From Acinetobacter sp. 10FS3-1 (GTDB lineage Bacteria > Pseudomonadota > Gammaproteobacteria > Pseudomonadales > Moraxellaceae): a stretch of 64,000 nt of DNA. Position numbers and translations under genes: made by a program. Positions 38,575-48,304 of this stretch are shown in pieces; positions within the stretch are counted from its first letter, which is position 1; every line of letters starts with the position of its first letter. Under the pieces are notes generated by a model. That model had not been told where the DNA came from, searched no databases, and worked only from the letters and a program-made list of their open reading frames with translations. The stretch is from NCBI RefSeq assembly GCF_013343215.1, contig NZ_CP039143.1:1240001-1304000 (forward strand), written 5' to 3'.

Positions 38575-38985
38575 CGATAACTTTTATTTAGGGAATATAG
38601 TTACCAGTTAGAAACCAACAGCGGGGTTGAAGCTGATTTATTTTGATTTCTGGCTCTTAAGTCTTAAATGATTGAATGAGTCATTTTTTGATTTTGTAAG
38701 AGTTGAGAGGAACAATCAATATTAATCTACATCATCACTTCAAGAGTGAAGATACTGAATACAGTCAGTCGGATCATATCCAATTCACCTTGCTGCTTAT
38801 GTATAAGAAAATAGAAAAATGCGACACTACAGGGCAGCAAAAATATTTTCATAAAATTTAACAGTACTTTTATTTTGAATGAAGAAATAAGTGCTCAGCG
38901 ATGTAAAATTAAACTATTCCAGGTTAAAAACTCGTTTTATTATTGTGTTTTTTTAAGAGCTAATTGAGCTTAATTGAATTTTAGA
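38575..38985. other. Spacer between two terminators, no gene seen
   Basis: About 410 bases of AT-rich sequence between convergent M66 and rpsT units, bounded by both terminators. No ORF with a ribosome-binding site and no RNA gene recognised. Confidence 0.4.
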
Positions 38986-38986
38986 T

Positions 38987-39014
38987 ACAAAAAAAGCCCT
39001 AATGGGCTTTTTTC
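38987..39014 (-). terminator. Intrinsic terminator of rpsT
   Basis: Arms AAAAAAGCCC and GGGCTTTTTT around TAAT. On the minus strand a T run follows, about 10 bases after the rpsT stop. Confidence 0.9.
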
Positions 39015-39023
39015 ATATCGCGA

Positions 39024-39293
39024 TTAGTTAGCAGCCAAAGCTTTAACTTGCGCATTTAAACGGCTCTTATGACGAGCTGCTTTATTTTTATGGATGATAC
39101 CTTTATCAGCCATACGGTCGATTACTGGAACAGCTTTTTTGTAAGCTTCAGAAGCAACCGCATAGTCGCCAGCAGCAATAGCAGCTACTGTGCGTTTAAG
39201 ATAGGTACGAACCATAGAACGCAAGCTTGCGTTGTGTTTGCGTGCTTTAACGTTTTGACGAGCACGTTTTTTAGCTTGAGCAGAGTTTGCCAC
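39024..39293 (-). CDS. rpsT: 30S ribosomal protein S20
   Basis: Primary 16S rRNA-binding protein of the small subunit. It has 89 residues and is basic, with the family opening [26 protein letters not shown] and the C-terminal [23 protein letters not shown]. The start codon is GTG (39293), with AAGGAG 7 bases upstream. E. coli rpsT likewise uses a non-ATG (UUG) start linked to its autocontrol, so the GTG may serve the same end. It is a single-gene unit with its own terminator. Confidence 0.97.
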   Translation of the reverse strand: MANSAQAKKRARQNVKARKHNASLRSMVRTYLKRTVAAIAAGDYAVASEAYKKAVPVIDRMADKGIIHKNKAARHKSRLNAQVKALAAN

Positions 39294-39507
39294 TCGTGCA
39301 CTCCTTGAAATAGATTGGTCTGGGCGGGCTGAAACTCAACTGAAAACCAACATCAGAAGAACTATCACCAGCCCGTAAACAAGTGCCATATTTTGATTAA
39401 ACTAAGCACCGAAGTCAAGTCTTGACATGCTTTGGCAACATTTTAGATGCAGAAAAACTCTAAAGAAAACGTTAGATTAGTATTCCACTGAGGAGATCGT
39501 ATAAAAA

Positions 39508-40179
39508 ATGACTAAATCAATAACTCATCCTATGGTGATTGGCGCCAGTGGACTGGTCGGAAAACAACTCATACGGGACTTGCAAGTTGAGCCAAGTTGC
39601 GAGCAGATTACTGCTGTAGTCAGGTATTATCAGACAGACTGGGACAGCTTCAATAAAGTGCGCCAGTTGGTACTTGAAGACTTTCTGATGCTAAATGATC
39701 AGGATGTAAGCGGGCATACTCACGGCTTTAGTTGTCTGGGTACGACCATAAAAAAAGCCGGTTCCAGACAGAGTTTTTACGATATTGATTACACGATTAA
39801 TGCCCATTTTGCAGAATTGCTTCAGCAGACCGAGGCTCATTATTTGTTGCTGAGTGCGATGGGTGCAAATCCGCAATCGTTATTTTATTACAATCAGGTC
39901 AAGGGTGAGCTGGAAGAATATGTTCAGAGTCTGTCTCTGGACAGAATTAGCCTGATTCGCCCCTCACTTTTACTTGGCGAGCGCGAAGAGCCGCGTTTAC
40001 TGGAAGATACAGCGCAACAGATCTATCATAAGATCTCGAATTTTATCCCCGATACTTTTCAATATAAGCCGGTGACAGCCGCCCAAGTGGCTCATACTAT
40101 GGTCGAGGCAGCACGAACTCAAACGGTAAAGTTTGAAATTTATGATAATTTATATATTCAAAAAATGAAAAGAGGCTAA
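39508..40179 (+). CDS. NAD(P)-binding Rossmann-fold protein (atypical SDR, HTATIP2/YbjT-like)
   Basis: Predicted nucleotide-binding protein of 223 residues. The N-terminal dinucleotide loop is [16 protein letters not shown]. The conserved [22 protein letters not shown] and [26 protein letters not shown] match the HTATIP2/YwnB group of atypical short-chain dehydrogenases, where the Tyr-x3-Lys pair (YNQVK) corresponds to the usual active site. The substrate is unknown. It lies 5 bases before rraA on the same strand, so they are likely cotranscribed. Confidence 0.85.
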   Translation: MTKSITHPMVIGASGLVGKQLIRDLQVEPSCEQITAVVRYYQTDWDSFNKVRQLVLEDFLMLNDQDVSGHTHGFSCLGTTIKKAGSRQSFYDIDYTINAHFAELLQQTEAHYLLLSAMGANPQSLFYYNQVKGELEEYVQSLSLDRISLIRPSLLLGEREEPRLLEDTAQQIYHKISNFIPDTFQYKPVTAAQVAHTMVEAARTQTVKFEIYDNLYIQKMKRG

Positions 40180-40184
40180 ATATC

Positions 40185-40694
40185 GTGTCTACAGTACCAT
40201 TTGTCACCTGTGATTTATTAGATGATCATCCGGATCTGGAGTTACAAGTCCTAACACCGTGTCTGGATGGAAAGTTCTTCAAAAGCTATGGTGCTCGCAA
40301 GACCTTCGGTGGGCAGGTCGTTACAGTAAAATGCTTTGAAGATAACTCACGGGTCAAAGAACTCCTGGCAACGGATGGTACTGGCAAAGTGTTGGTGGTG
40401 GATGGTGGTGCCTCCATGCGCTGTGCATTAATGGGAGACCTGATTGCCGATTCAGCAGTTAAGAATCACTGGAATGGTGTCATTATTTATGGTTGCATCC
40501 GTGATGTAGATGCAATTGCTGAGCTGAACCTGGGGGTACAGGCATTGGCATCAATTCCACAAAAAAGTAACCGTAAAGGCCTTGGAGAGGTAGATGTACC
40601 GCTGTATTTTGGCGGGGTAACTTTTACTCCAGGCGAATATGTTTATGCTGACAATAATGGTATTGTGCTGTCCAAAAGCTCTTTAGTGGCTTAA
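40185..40694 (+). CDS. rraA: RraA-family protein (RNase E activity regulator / HMG aldolase fold)
   Basis: Protein of 169 residues of the RraA family, whose E. coli member binds and inhibits RNase E; other members are 4-hydroxy-4-methyl-2-oxoglutarate aldolases. Landmarks are [49 protein letters not shown] with the aldolase-type Gly/Asp loop, and [14 protein letters not shown] (the Arg-Asp pair). The start is a GTG at 40185, with GAGG about 10 bases upstream, 5 bases after the preceding gene. Which of the two roles applies cannot be told from sequence alone. Confidence 0.9.
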   Translation: MSTVPFVTCDLLDDHPDLELQVLTPCLDGKFFKSYGARKTFGGQVVTVKCFEDNSRVKELLATDGTGKVLVVDGGASMRCALMGDLIADSAVKNHWNGVIIYGCIRDVDAIAELNLGVQALASIPQKSNRKGLGEVDVPLYFGGVTFTPGEYVYADNNGIVLSKSSLVA

Positions 40695-40810
40695 AAATAG
40701 CCTAGACAGACTGTAAAAGAATTACAAAACCAAGCTATAAGGTAAAGATACAAGACAGAATCATGAGAGTCTGTCTTGTAGGATGATTAAAACAAAAACA
40801 GGAGAGAAAT

Positions 40811-41596
40811 ATGCTGGGTCATCAAATCAAGGTTGTTCAAGCATTGGCATCGGCCTTTACCCAAGGCGGACGAGGTACTACAGGTACACCTTTTCCAAAT
40901 CAGCCAGACCAGCCTTTAAAACTATATGAATATGAAGGGTCGCCGTTTTGTCGACGTGTACGTGAAGTGATGACTCTGCTGAATCTGGATTATGAGGTTT
41001 ATCCTTGTCCACGCGGTGGTACCCATTTCCGGCCTGTCGTACAAGCACTCGGAGGAAAGCTCCAGTTTCCTTTTTTAGTCGATGAAAATACCGGCGACAA
41101 GTTGTATGAATCTCAAGACATTATTCATCATTTGTTTAAAAACTATGGCAAAACTGGAAAAACCCCAAAGAAATATGCGTATTATCCAAAAATTCCTGTA
41201 GCTGCTATTGCTGGCACAGTCATAAATGGATTAAGAGGGGGCATGGCCAATCCAAAGGCCAAAGGCCGGCCTGCGCCTGAGCAGTTGTTGGAGTTATGGG
41301 GATTTGAAGCCAGTCCCTATACCCGAATTGTACGTGGCGTTTTGAGCGAACTGGAAATCCCTTTTATTTTTCATAATGTTGCTAAAGAGCGCTGGCAGGA
41401 TCAGGGGCTTGCCAAGCTGCGCTTAAAACCGGGGAAATATGAACCTTTGGCGGGTGGTAAGCGCGAACAAGTGCTGAAAGTTATGGGCGATAATATTCAG
41501 GTGCCTTATCTGGTTGACCCAAATACTGGAGTTAGCCTGTTTGAATCAGCGGATATTGTGAAATATTTAAAACAGCAATATGGCGCTGCCGCTTAG
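40811..41596 (+). CDS. Protein with two tandem GST-N/thioredoxin-like domains
   Basis: Protein of 261 residues that carries two glutathione S-transferase N-terminal (thioredoxin-fold) modules and no GST C-terminal helical domain. Module 1 begins LKLYEYEGSPFCRRVREVMTL (one Cys in the active-site position, CRRV) and ends in QFPFLVDENTG...LYESQDIIHHL. Module 2 begins LELWGFEASPYTRIVRGVLSE, without a Cys, and ends in QVPYLVDPNTG...LFESADIVKYL. Similar double-module proteins occur in plants and cyanobacteria. The function is unknown; glutathione-linked redox or transfer chemistry is inferred. AGGAGAG precedes the ATG. Confidence 0.85.
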   Translation: MLGHQIKVVQALASAFTQGGRGTTGTPFPNQPDQPLKLYEYEGSPFCRRVREVMTLLNLDYEVYPCPRGGTHFRPVVQALGGKLQFPFLVDENTGDKLYESQDIIHHLFKNYGKTGKTPKKYAYYPKIPVAAIAGTVINGLRGGMANPKAKGRPAPEQLLELWGFEASPYTRIVRGVLSELEIPFIFHNVAKERWQDQGLAKLRLKPGKYEPLAGGKREQVLKVMGDNIQVPYLVDPNTGVSLFESADIVKYLKQQYGAAA

Positions 41597-41640
41597 CATT
41601 GCCTTAGAGATGCTTTGAAAATTCCACTTTATACAGGTGT

Positions 41641-41670
41641 ATGCCACTCAAGTAGAGGAGTGGCATTTTA
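41641..41670 (+). terminator. Intrinsic terminator of the double GST-N gene
   Basis: Perfect 9-bp arms ATGCCACTC and GAGTGGCAT with an 8-base loop and a short T run. Confidence 0.75.
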
Positions 41671-41880
41671 CCTTCGATAAAGCTTTACAATTACGGATAG
41701 CCAATAAGGACACTTTGAAAATGCTGGTTTGGATGATATAAATCACTTAAAAATAAATAAGCCTCAAGTGCTTATCTTAAAAATAGCCTAAGCATAAATA
41801 AACCTTAACTCGACGAATGGCCGTCTTTAAAGTATAAAAATCTGCCTAGAATTTGAGATTAATCATATTTTAGCAATAAA
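41671..41880. other. Spacer between convergent units, no gene seen
   Basis: About 210 AT-rich bases between the two terminators that end the GST-N gene and roxA. No feature recognised; together with the terminators the gap is 328 bases. Confidence 0.4.
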
Positions 41881-41881
41881 A

Positions 41882-41905
41882 AAAGAGGATCAATTGATCC
41901 TCTTT
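41882..41905 (-). terminator. Intrinsic terminator of roxA, perfect palindrome
   Basis: AAAGAGGATCAA and its exact complement form a 24-base palindrome without spacer. On the minus strand it continues into a T run, 20 bases after the roxA stop. Confidence 0.85.
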
Positions 41906-41924
41906 AGAAGGGAAAGCAATAAAA

Positions 41925-43094
41925 CTATATTTCGTCAGCCGGCGGAACCAGCATTAAAATAGACTCATTCAATAAATCTGCCAAATCCTCCAGCATGTCC
42001 TCATCGGCAAAATCTAGATCTAATGCTACAGATTCGCCATTTGCCAGCTGTTTAAGCTTTTCGGTAAAAGCCTCAGAAATGCAGATTCCTTCACCATTGG
42101 CCCAGAAGAGAACTTCACTATCTTCCTCGGTATATAGCAGACGTGAAGCGGGCTCCAGTAGAATGCTATAACCCTGGTCGAGCGCCTCTTCCAGATCTCC
42201 AGTACCAATTTCTTCAGCTTCTGGAATGTTCTCTTCATACTTTGGTTCGGACATCAGGCTCATGATGGCATCTTCCAGCACATTTGAATTGTGCAGTTGC
42301 TCCATGATCTTGTCTTTTAAGTATTCCAGCTCAAGGGGGGTAACTTCACCGGCAGCACTGATCTGGTCACGGACAATATCTACTAATGGATTACGCAAAA
42401 CCTCATTTTCCGCAAACTTGTCACCGACACGATCCATCATGTCACTGACATTTGGCATACGAAAACCGAAGGAAAATGTTAAGCAGTCATCTTCTGCAAC
42501 GCCGTAATGCGCAAGCCCGGGCGGAACATACAATAAATCACCCGGTGCCAAAACCTCATCAAAGTTGACCTCAATCTCAGGGAGCAATTTAAGTGGCTGG
42601 CCGGGAACCATCTCTGTTTCAGCATCACACATTTGGCCCAGTTGCCAGCGACGGTGGCCATAACCCTGTACCAGGAAAACATCATAAAAATCGAAATGTT
42701 TACCTACAGAACCGCCTTGGGGAGCATACGACACCATAATGTCATCACGGCGCCATTGCGGAATAAAGGAGAATTTCTTCCACAGTCCAGAAAGGTCAAA
42801 AGAATAATGATCAACTGCTTGAATTAAAAGTGTCCAGAGCTTAGGCATCTTCTGGAAGTCTGCTTTTAGAAGTGGCGAAGATTTAACCGACCACTGGTTT
42901 GGATCACGGTCTTTTTGCTTGATAAGGCGGGCAGTGATATTTTCTTCTAAAGCCAGTTCCATCACATCGCTGGGTTCGAGTAAACCTGCGATTTCAGGCA
43001 TCGCATTACGGACCAGAAGGGGTTTTTTCTGCCAGTATTCGGCAAGGAATTGTTCAGCGGTGATACCGCCTAACACATCTAAGGAGTGGGACAT
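41925..43094 (-). CDS. roxA: Ribosomal protein L16 arginine hydroxylase (JmjC/cupin oxygenase)
   Basis: Fe(II)/2-oxoglutarate oxygenase; the E. coli homologue YcfD (RoxA) hydroxylates an arginine of ribosomal protein L16. It has 389 residues. The N-terminal JmjC domain has YWQKKPLLVRNA, the iron-binding HFDFYDVFLVQGYGHRRW (His-x-Asp) and the distal ligand in YVPPGLAHYGVA. The C-terminal part is the dimerisation/winged-helix region, rich in acidic residues. It is a single-gene unit with a palindromic terminator. Confidence 0.93.
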   Translation of the reverse strand: MSHSLDVLGGITAEQFLAEYWQKKPLLVRNAMPEIAGLLEPSDVMELALEENITARLIKQKDRDPNQWSVKSSPLLKADFQKMPKLWTLLIQAVDHYSFDLSGLWKKFSFIPQWRRDDIMVSYAPQGGSVGKHFDFYDVFLVQGYGHRRWQLGQMCDAETEMVPGQPLKLLPEIEVNFDEVLAPGDLLYVPPGLAHYGVAEDDCLTFSFGFRMPNVSDMMDRVGDKFAENEVLRNPLVDIVRDQISAAGEVTPLELEYLKDKIMEQLHNSNVLEDAIMSLMSEPKYEENIPEAEEIGTGDLEEALDQGYSILLEPASRLLYTEEDSEVLFWANGEGICISEAFTEKLKQLANGESVALDLDFADEDMLEDLADLLNESILMLVPPADEI

Positions 43095-43171
43095 AAAAAG
43101 CCTGAAGAAATTAATTTTTTAAATCATAGCATTTAGACGGGATAATTCTTTCATCTAAAGCCGCATTATTT

Positions 43172-44247
43172 TCACAAATAGTTATTTTGTAAAAACAGCA
43201 GCACGAGAATGAGTAGGGTAGAGAATAAAGTACACTGAATAATGAGCCTTTTTGGGGAGGGATTATCGGGTTGGGCTACCTGCTCCAGACGCCGATCAAT
43301 TTGAGTAAGGGTGCTTTGTAGATGATCAAGTTTCGTGGTCAGGTCTTAAGCTTGCTCTTTTTCTGTTTGCAGTTGCTGCTGTAGAGAGAGGATTAATTCT
43401 TCATTTTCTTTTTCTTTTTTATGTTGGATAAATTTTTGATACAGCATTTTTTTAAATAACTACCTGCATCGGTAGGGGTAATTGCGGTGTAGTCTGCAAA
43501 AAGATTAATTAAATTTCGATCTGAAGAATGTCCAATTCCTGTAATACGAAAAGTAGCACTTGAGGCAAGAGCACGAATAACATCAGGGTGATCAAAACTC
43601 TCTAATGCTTTAGTATCACCCCCTCCGCGAATAATCACCAAAATATCTGCTTTTGCCTCAGAAATGGTTTGGCTCAGTTCAGCTACATTGCTAAAGCTGA
43701 TTTTCTTTTCTATTAACTCAATATAATTAATCTGATAGTTAAGGCCATGTAAGAAATCCTGATGGACTTGAGCGGAACTAGAGTTGGAGTAGATCAGACA
43801 AACTTTAGGATAGTTTTTTTTAGGAAAGGGTTGATGTACATAGGTTAAACTTTTAAGCAAAATGCTCGTCTGATCTACATATAGTCCTTCTTCTGGGCTT
43901 GCAGGTTCAATTTTTACAATATTTGCTTCTGTAACCAGACAGTCATGCATATTCAGAACGGGCTGACACTGGCAAATTGCACGTACTACAGTACCATCAC
44001 CAATATTATCTGGAATAACTTTGATACTTGCACGCGCTTTAAGTTGATGCGGTCCATCTTGTAATAAAAGTTGATACAGTACATTCTGCTTTTTTTCTTT
44101 AGCTCGCTGGCGTGAATCATTGAGTTGATTGATTTGGGCGACAATGACAAAGGACTCTAGTGCCTGACTACTTATAAACGCTTCTAAAGCTTGAAGTTTT
44201 CCCTGACTAAAGTTATGAAACTCTTTAACAGTTAATTTTTGATGCAT
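43172..44247 (-). pseudogene. Decayed exonuclease VII large-subunit (XseA)-like gene with coiled-coil and membrane tail
   Basis: The intact part (44247 to 43393, 284 codons) resembles XseA: an OB-like N-terminal domain (about residues 20-110) and the catalytic core with VCLIYSNSSSAQVHQDF, DILVIIRGGGDTKALESFDHPDV and GIGHSSDRNLINLFADYTAITPTDAG. At 43447-43453 a run of seven A (minus strand) shifts the frame. Adding one A restores a frame that continues YQKFIQHKKEKENEELIL into a coiled coil, meets a TAA at 43346-43348, then goes on through DLTTKLDHLQSTL to a hydrophobic anchor (TLFSTLLILVLLFL) and a stop at 43172. Two lesions suggest a decaying gene; a programmed shift or a sequence error is possible. 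Small or divergent for XseA. Confidence 0.7.
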
Positions 44248-44277
44248 AAGACTATAACAATCGGTTATTTTGACTTG

Positions 44278-44309
44278 TTGCGATATGAAGAAAGTTATTC
44301 ATATCGCAA
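44278..44309. repeat. Perfect 12-bp inverted repeat between maf and the XseA-like gene
   Basis: TTGCGATATGAA and TTCATATCGCAA are separated by 8 bases. It lies 15 bases past the maf stop and 30 bases before the XseA-like start. No T run follows on the minus strand, so it may be a non-classical terminator or a protein site. Confidence 0.6.
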
Positions 44310-44324
44310 ATCGCGAGCTTTGAT

Positions 44325-44918
44325 TTAAGGCACTAAAATATTAAGTTCACGCAAGATTTTGCAGAGTTGGATCATTGGCATACCCATTAAGGTGGTATGA
44401 TCCTGACCGATCATTTCTTCAAACAGGCTAATGCCTAAACTTTCGCATTTAAAGCTACCAGCACAATGCAATGGTTGTTCAATTTCAATGTAGCGCTCAA
44501 TTTCAGTTTGTGAAAGTTTACGGAATTTGACTTTATGATGTTCAATTAAGGTGTGTTCAAAACCGGTAGATTGTTGTTGTACACTCAGTGCGGTACTAAA
44601 ATACACAATCTTGTCCGAGTTGGCTTGCAGCTGATGAATGGCTTTTTTAGGAGTGAGCGGTTTGCCGATAAAAATATCCGGTGCACCTTCGCGCCATGCG
44701 ACCTGATCTGAGCCAATGACAATCGCTTCAGGGTGCTGTTCGGAAATATGTCTGGCTTTTTCATAGGCTAGGCGTTTGGCCAGATCATCTGCATGATTTT
44801 CACCGCGAGGTGTTTCATCAATGTCCGGTACCATGGCGATATAGTCAATATGTAAACGATCCATCAACTCTTTACGGGTTTGGCTGGAAGAGGCCAGGAT
44901 AATCGGTGCAGCATTCAT
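44325..44918 (-). CDS. maf: Maf-family nucleotide pyrophosphatase (YceF type)
   Basis: House-cleaning enzyme that hydrolyses non-canonical or methylated nucleoside triphosphates (m7GTP for E. coli YceF). It has 197 residues. The P-loop-like start is IILASSSQTRKELMDRL, followed by PDIDETPRGE, AIVIGSDQVAW and the catalytic-type Lys/Glu positions in GKPLTPKKAI. CAGSFKCESLG is the family CAGSFxxEG region with a Cys inserted. Its ATG shares a base with the stop of the DUF2237 gene (TAATG), so the two are translationally coupled. Confidence 0.93.
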   Translation of the reverse strand: MNAAPIILASSSQTRKELMDRLHIDYIAMVPDIDETPRGENHADDLAKRLAYEKARHISEQHPEAIVIGSDQVAWREGAPDIFIGKPLTPKKAIHQLQANSDKIVYFSTALSVQQQSTGFEHTLIEHHKVKFRKLSQTEIERYIEIEQPLHCAGSFKCESLGISLFEEMIGQDHTTLMGMPMIQLCKILRELNILVP

Positions 44919-45301
44919 TAGACAGCATATTCCTCAAGGATATTTAAAGGTACATAGGCAAGTACGGCTTTGTGACAGGCTTGCAGTTTTACCGGGGGAG
45001 CTTTGCCTGCTTCATAGGCTTCTACCCAGCGTGTGACGCAGATACACCAGAAATCACCTGGCTGTAGGCCGGGGAAATCCACTTCAGGTAAAGGAGTAAT
45101 CAGATCATTACCAATTTTTTGGGAAAAATTTAAAAATTCTGAGGTCATTTGCGCGCAGACAGTGTGCTGCCCGAGATCGGTAGTGGCGGTATGGCAAAAA
45201 CCATTACGGAAATAACCGGTAATCGGAGCATAACAACAACTGGCCAAAGGCTCGCCCAAGACATTTAAACGATTAAGATTAGGATCAGGATGTATCGACA
45301 T
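44918..45301 (-). CDS. DUF2237 family protein
   Basis: Conserved protein of 127 residues and unknown function. It shows the family pattern NVLGEPLASCCYAPITGYFRNGFC, TDLGQHTVCAQMTSEFL and the C-terminal GDFWCICVTRWVEAY, with many conserved Cys, Trp and Asp residues that suggest a small-ligand or metal site. It is the first gene of a leftward pair with maf. Confidence 0.85.
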   Translation of the reverse strand: MSIHPDPNLNRLNVLGEPLASCCYAPITGYFRNGFCHTATTDLGQHTVCAQMTSEFLNFSQKIGNDLITPLPEVDFPGLQPGDFWCICVTRWVEAYEAGKAPPVKLQACHKAVLAYVPLNILEEYAV

Positions 45302-45440
45302 AACTGCTGAATCTGCAAAAAGCTTTTTTCTATCATAACAAAACTTTGGTATTTATAATGTTTTCTGCAAAAGATGCTAACCTTTTTCTACATAATCATT
45401 TAAAATCGCCGGGTTTGAATATCTATAAAGTGAGCTCTAC

Positions 45441-46628
45441 ATGAACTTTCAGCGTATGACTGACCTGGATTTAGCGGGTAAGCGTGTTTTAATCCGTGAA
45501 GATTTAAACGTTCCTGTTAAAAATGGTGTGATCACCAGCGATGCGCGTCTTCGTGCGGCATTGCCAACAATTAAAGCAGCTGTTGAAAAGGGCGCTGCCG
45601 TAATGGTCTATTCTCACCTTGGTCGTCCAGTTGAAGGTGAGCCTAAAGCTGAACAGTCTCTCGCGCCTGTAGCTGCTTATCTGACAGATGCTTTGGGTCA
45701 GGAAGTCAAACTGTATAAGGATTATTTGGATGGTGTTGACGTTGCGCCAGGCCAAGTGGTTCTGCTGGAAAACTGCCGTTTTAATGTGGGTGAAAAGAAA
45801 AACAGTCCTGAGCTTGCAGCACAATATGCCGCGCTTTGTGATGTATTTGTAATGGATGCGTTTGGTACTGCTCACCGTGCAGAAGCTTCGACTGAAGGTG
45901 TAGCGCGTCTAGCTAAAGTCGCGGCTGCCGGTCCTTTATTGGCAGCTGAACTGGATGCTTTAGGCCGTGCTCTAAAAACGCCTGAAAAACCAATGGTGGC
46001 TATTGTTGCAGGTTCTAAAGTTTCAACCAAACTTGATGTGCTGACATCCTTGTCTGACATTTGTGATCAACTGATTGTTGGCGGTGGTATTGCCAATACT
46101 TTCCTTGCAGCAGCAGGCTATAACGTAGGTAAATCATTGTGTGAAAATGACCTGATCGATACTGCAAAAGCCATTGCAGCAAAAGTTTCAGTTCCGCTTC
46201 CAACCGATGTAGTGGTTGCAGATGCCGCTGAAATCAATTTTGAGGATTTCCTGGGTTCATTGGCTGCGGCTAAAGCTACTGTGAAAAAGGTTGAAGATGT
46301 TGCAGATAACGACATGATTCTAGATGTAGGTCCAGAAACAGCCAAAGCCTTTGCAGACATCCTGAAAACCTCTAAAACAATACTTTGGAATGGCCCAGTA
46401 GGTGTATTTGAAGTAGACCAGTTCGGCGAAGGAACCAAAACCCTGTCTTTAGCAATTGCTGAATCTGAAGGTTTCTCAATTGCAGGTGGTGGTGATACTT
46501 TAGCTGCTATCGACAAGTACGAAGTTGCCGATAAAATTGGTTATATTTCTACAGGTGGCGGGGCTTTCCTGGAGTTTGTAGAAGGTAAAACCTTGCCTGC
46601 AGTTGCAGTACTGCTAGAACGTGCCTAA
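45441..46628 (+). CDS. pgk: Phosphoglycerate kinase
   Basis: Glycolytic and gluconeogenic enzyme interconverting 1,3-bisphosphoglycerate and 3-phosphoglycerate with ADP/ATP. It has 395 residues. The signature [17 protein letters not shown] is at residues 15-31. [33 protein letters not shown] and the C-terminal GGGDTLAAI with [17 protein letters not shown] complete the two lobes. fba follows on the same strand after a small lipoprotein gene, keeping lower-glycolysis genes close, but each unit has its own terminator. Confidence 0.97.
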   Translation: MNFQRMTDLDLAGKRVLIREDLNVPVKNGVITSDARLRAALPTIKAAVEKGAAVMVYSHLGRPVEGEPKAEQSLAPVAAYLTDALGQEVKLYKDYLDGVDVAPGQVVLLENCRFNVGEKKNSPELAAQYAALCDVFVMDAFGTAHRAEASTEGVARLAKVAAAGPLLAAELDALGRALKTPEKPMVAIVAGSKVSTKLDVLTSLSDICDQLIVGGGIANTFLAAAGYNVGKSLCENDLIDTAKAIAAKVSVPLPTDVVVADAAEINFEDFLGSLAAAKATVKKVEDVADNDMILDVGPETAKAFADILKTSKTILWNGPVGVFEVDQFGEGTKTLSLAIAESEGFSIAGGGDTLAAIDKYEVADKIGYISTGGGAFLEFVEGKTLPAVAVLLERA

Positions 46629-46645
46629 GTGCATTTGATAGTGTG

Positions 46646-46675
46646 AAAAAGCTGGCTATCTGCCAGCTTTTTTTA
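46646..46675 (+). terminator. Intrinsic terminator of pgk
   Basis: Arms AAAAAGCTGGC and GCCAGCTTTTT around TATCT, then further T. Confidence 0.9.
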
Positions 46676-46779
46676 TGTCAACTTTTTGACAGACTGGATC
46701 GCTATTCATACCGTAGTCATCAAAATGAAATAAATCTGTCATAAAATTTAGCCATTGGATAATAAATTGAGAGTAAAGA

Positions 46780-47061
46780 ATGAAATCACAACTCACTTTG
46801 GCAGTATTCCTGGCAGCATCTTTAGGACTGACTGCCTGTGCAAAAAAGGAAAGTGCGCCTGTAGCTGAAGCTGAAAGTTCGGCAGCCGCTACCACAGAAG
46901 AGCAGGTCAGCGCGGAACAACAGGCCGCTATTGATGCCATTGACAAGCCAGTTCTGGATGAAAAAAATACCGATATTCCAGCCGATGTTGCCAATGCACC
47001 AGCAGATGAAGCAACCGCAGATGAGTCGGTAGCAGCAAGTTCTGAAGCAGTTGCTCCATAA
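46780..47061 (+). CDS. Small Ala/Glu-rich lipoprotein, unknown function
   Basis: Predicted lipoprotein of 93 residues. The signal peptide ends in lipobox LTAC (Cys20), and the mature part is acidic and low in complexity, rich in Ala, Glu, Ser and Val (EAESSAAATTEEQ), so it is probably disordered. I do not recognise a domain. It sits between pgk and fba with its own terminator, and the neighbours do not suggest a role. Confidence 0.75.
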   Translation: MKSQLTLAVFLAASLGLTACAKKESAPVAEAESSAAATTEEQVSAEQQAAIDAIDKPVLDEKNTDIPADVANAPADEATADESVAASSEAVAP

Positions 47062-47077
47062 GCTCAGCCCTGATTCG

Positions 47078-47106
47078 AAAAATCCCTGCAAAAGCAGGGA
47101 TTTTTT
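47078..47106 (+). terminator. Intrinsic terminator of the small lipoprotein gene
   Basis: Arms AAATCCCTGC and GCAGGGATTT around AAAA, then more T. Confidence 0.9.
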
Positions 47107-47181
47107 ATAAAATAATGTATTTTGTGGCTGTATTGAAATACTTGAACATGTAGAATATGGGGCATTACCTGGGAGGATATT

Positions 47182-48219
47182 ATGGCTCTTATTTCGATGC
47201 GCCAGCTCTTGGATCACGCCGGAGAACATGCTTACGGCGTACCAGCATTTAACGTAAATAACTTGGAACAAATGCGCGCAATCATGCTCGCAGCAGATGC
47301 AACGAACTCACCAGTGATCGTACAGGCATCTGCAGGTGCCCGTAAATATGCAGGTGCTCCATTCTTGCGTCACCTGATTTTGGCTGCGATTGAAGAATGG
47401 CCACATATTCCAGTTGTTATGCATCAGGATCACGGTACAAGTCCTGACATCTGTCAACGTTCTATCCAGTTAGGTTTTACCTCGGTAATGATGGACGGTT
47501 CACTGGGCGAAGACGGTAAAACACCAACCTCGTATGAATACAACGTTGATGTGACTCGCCGTACTGTACAGATGGCCCATGCATGTGGCGTTTCAGTAGA
47601 GGGTGAAATCGGTTGTTTGGGTAGCCTTGAAACAGGTATGGCTGGTGAAGAAGATGGAGTAGGTGCTGAAGGCGTACTTGACCACTCTCAGCTTCTGACT
47701 TCTGTAGAAGAAGCGCGTAGCTTCGTTGCTGATACCAATGTCGATGCACTGGCAATCGCAGTGGGTACTTCACACGGTGCATACAAGTTTACCCGTCCAC
47801 CTACAGGTGACATCCTAGCAATTGACCGTATTAAAGAAATTCATGCTGCATTACCAAATACACATCTTGTGATGCACGGTTCAAGCTCTGTGCCACAAGA
47901 ATGGCTGGCTGTAATTAACCAGTATGGTGGTGATATCAAGGAAACTTATGGTGTTCCTGTTGAGCAGCTGGTTGAAGCGATCAAGCACGGTGTTCGTAAA
48001 ATTAACATCGACACGGATCTGCGTTTAGCATCAACTGGTGCGATGCGCCGTATGATGGCTGAAAAACCAAGCGAATTCGATCCGCGTAAATTCTTCAGTG
48101 CAACTGTGGATGCGATGACGCAAATCTGTATCGACCGTTACGAAGCTTTTGGTACTGCGGGTAATGCAGATAAAATTCGTCCAATCTCTTTAGAGAAAAT
48201 GGTTGAGCGTTATAAATAA
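47182..48219 (+). CDS. fba: Class II fructose-bisphosphate aldolase
   Basis: Zinc-dependent aldolase interconverting fructose 1,6-bisphosphate with dihydroxyacetone phosphate and glyceraldehyde 3-phosphate. It has 345 residues, typical of the type B (Calvin/long) class II group. Landmarks are [34 protein letters not shown] (zinc His and catalytic Asp), [48 protein letters not shown] and [18 protein letters not shown] lies about 7 bases before the ATG. Acinetobacter lacks a full Embden-Meyerhof route, so the main flow is probably gluconeogenic (established for the genus). Confidence 0.97.
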   Translation: MALISMRQLLDHAGEHAYGVPAFNVNNLEQMRAIMLAADATNSPVIVQASAGARKYAGAPFLRHLILAAIEEWPHIPVVMHQDHGTSPDICQRSIQLGFTSVMMDGSLGEDGKTPTSYEYNVDVTRRTVQMAHACGVSVEGEIGCLGSLETGMAGEEDGVGAEGVLDHSQLLTSVEEARSFVADTNVDALAIAVGTSHGAYKFTRPPTGDILAIDRIKEIHAALPNTHLVMHGSSSVPQEWLAVINQYGGDIKETYGVPVEQLVEAIKHGVRKINIDTDLRLASTGAMRRMMAEKPSEFDPRKFFSATVDAMTQICIDRYEAFGTAGNADKIRPISLEKMVERYK

Positions 48220-48240
48220 TTCCGAGTGGATCATTTATAA

Positions 48241-48272
48241 AAAAAGGCCCACAGCATATGTGGGCTTTTTTG
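48241..48272 (+). terminator. Intrinsic terminator of fba
   Basis: Arms AAAAAGGCCCACA and TGTGGGCTTTTTT around GCATA. Confidence 0.9.
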
Positions 48273-48304
48273 TATTCTAATTAAAACTATCCGAAGAGTC
48301 GCAG

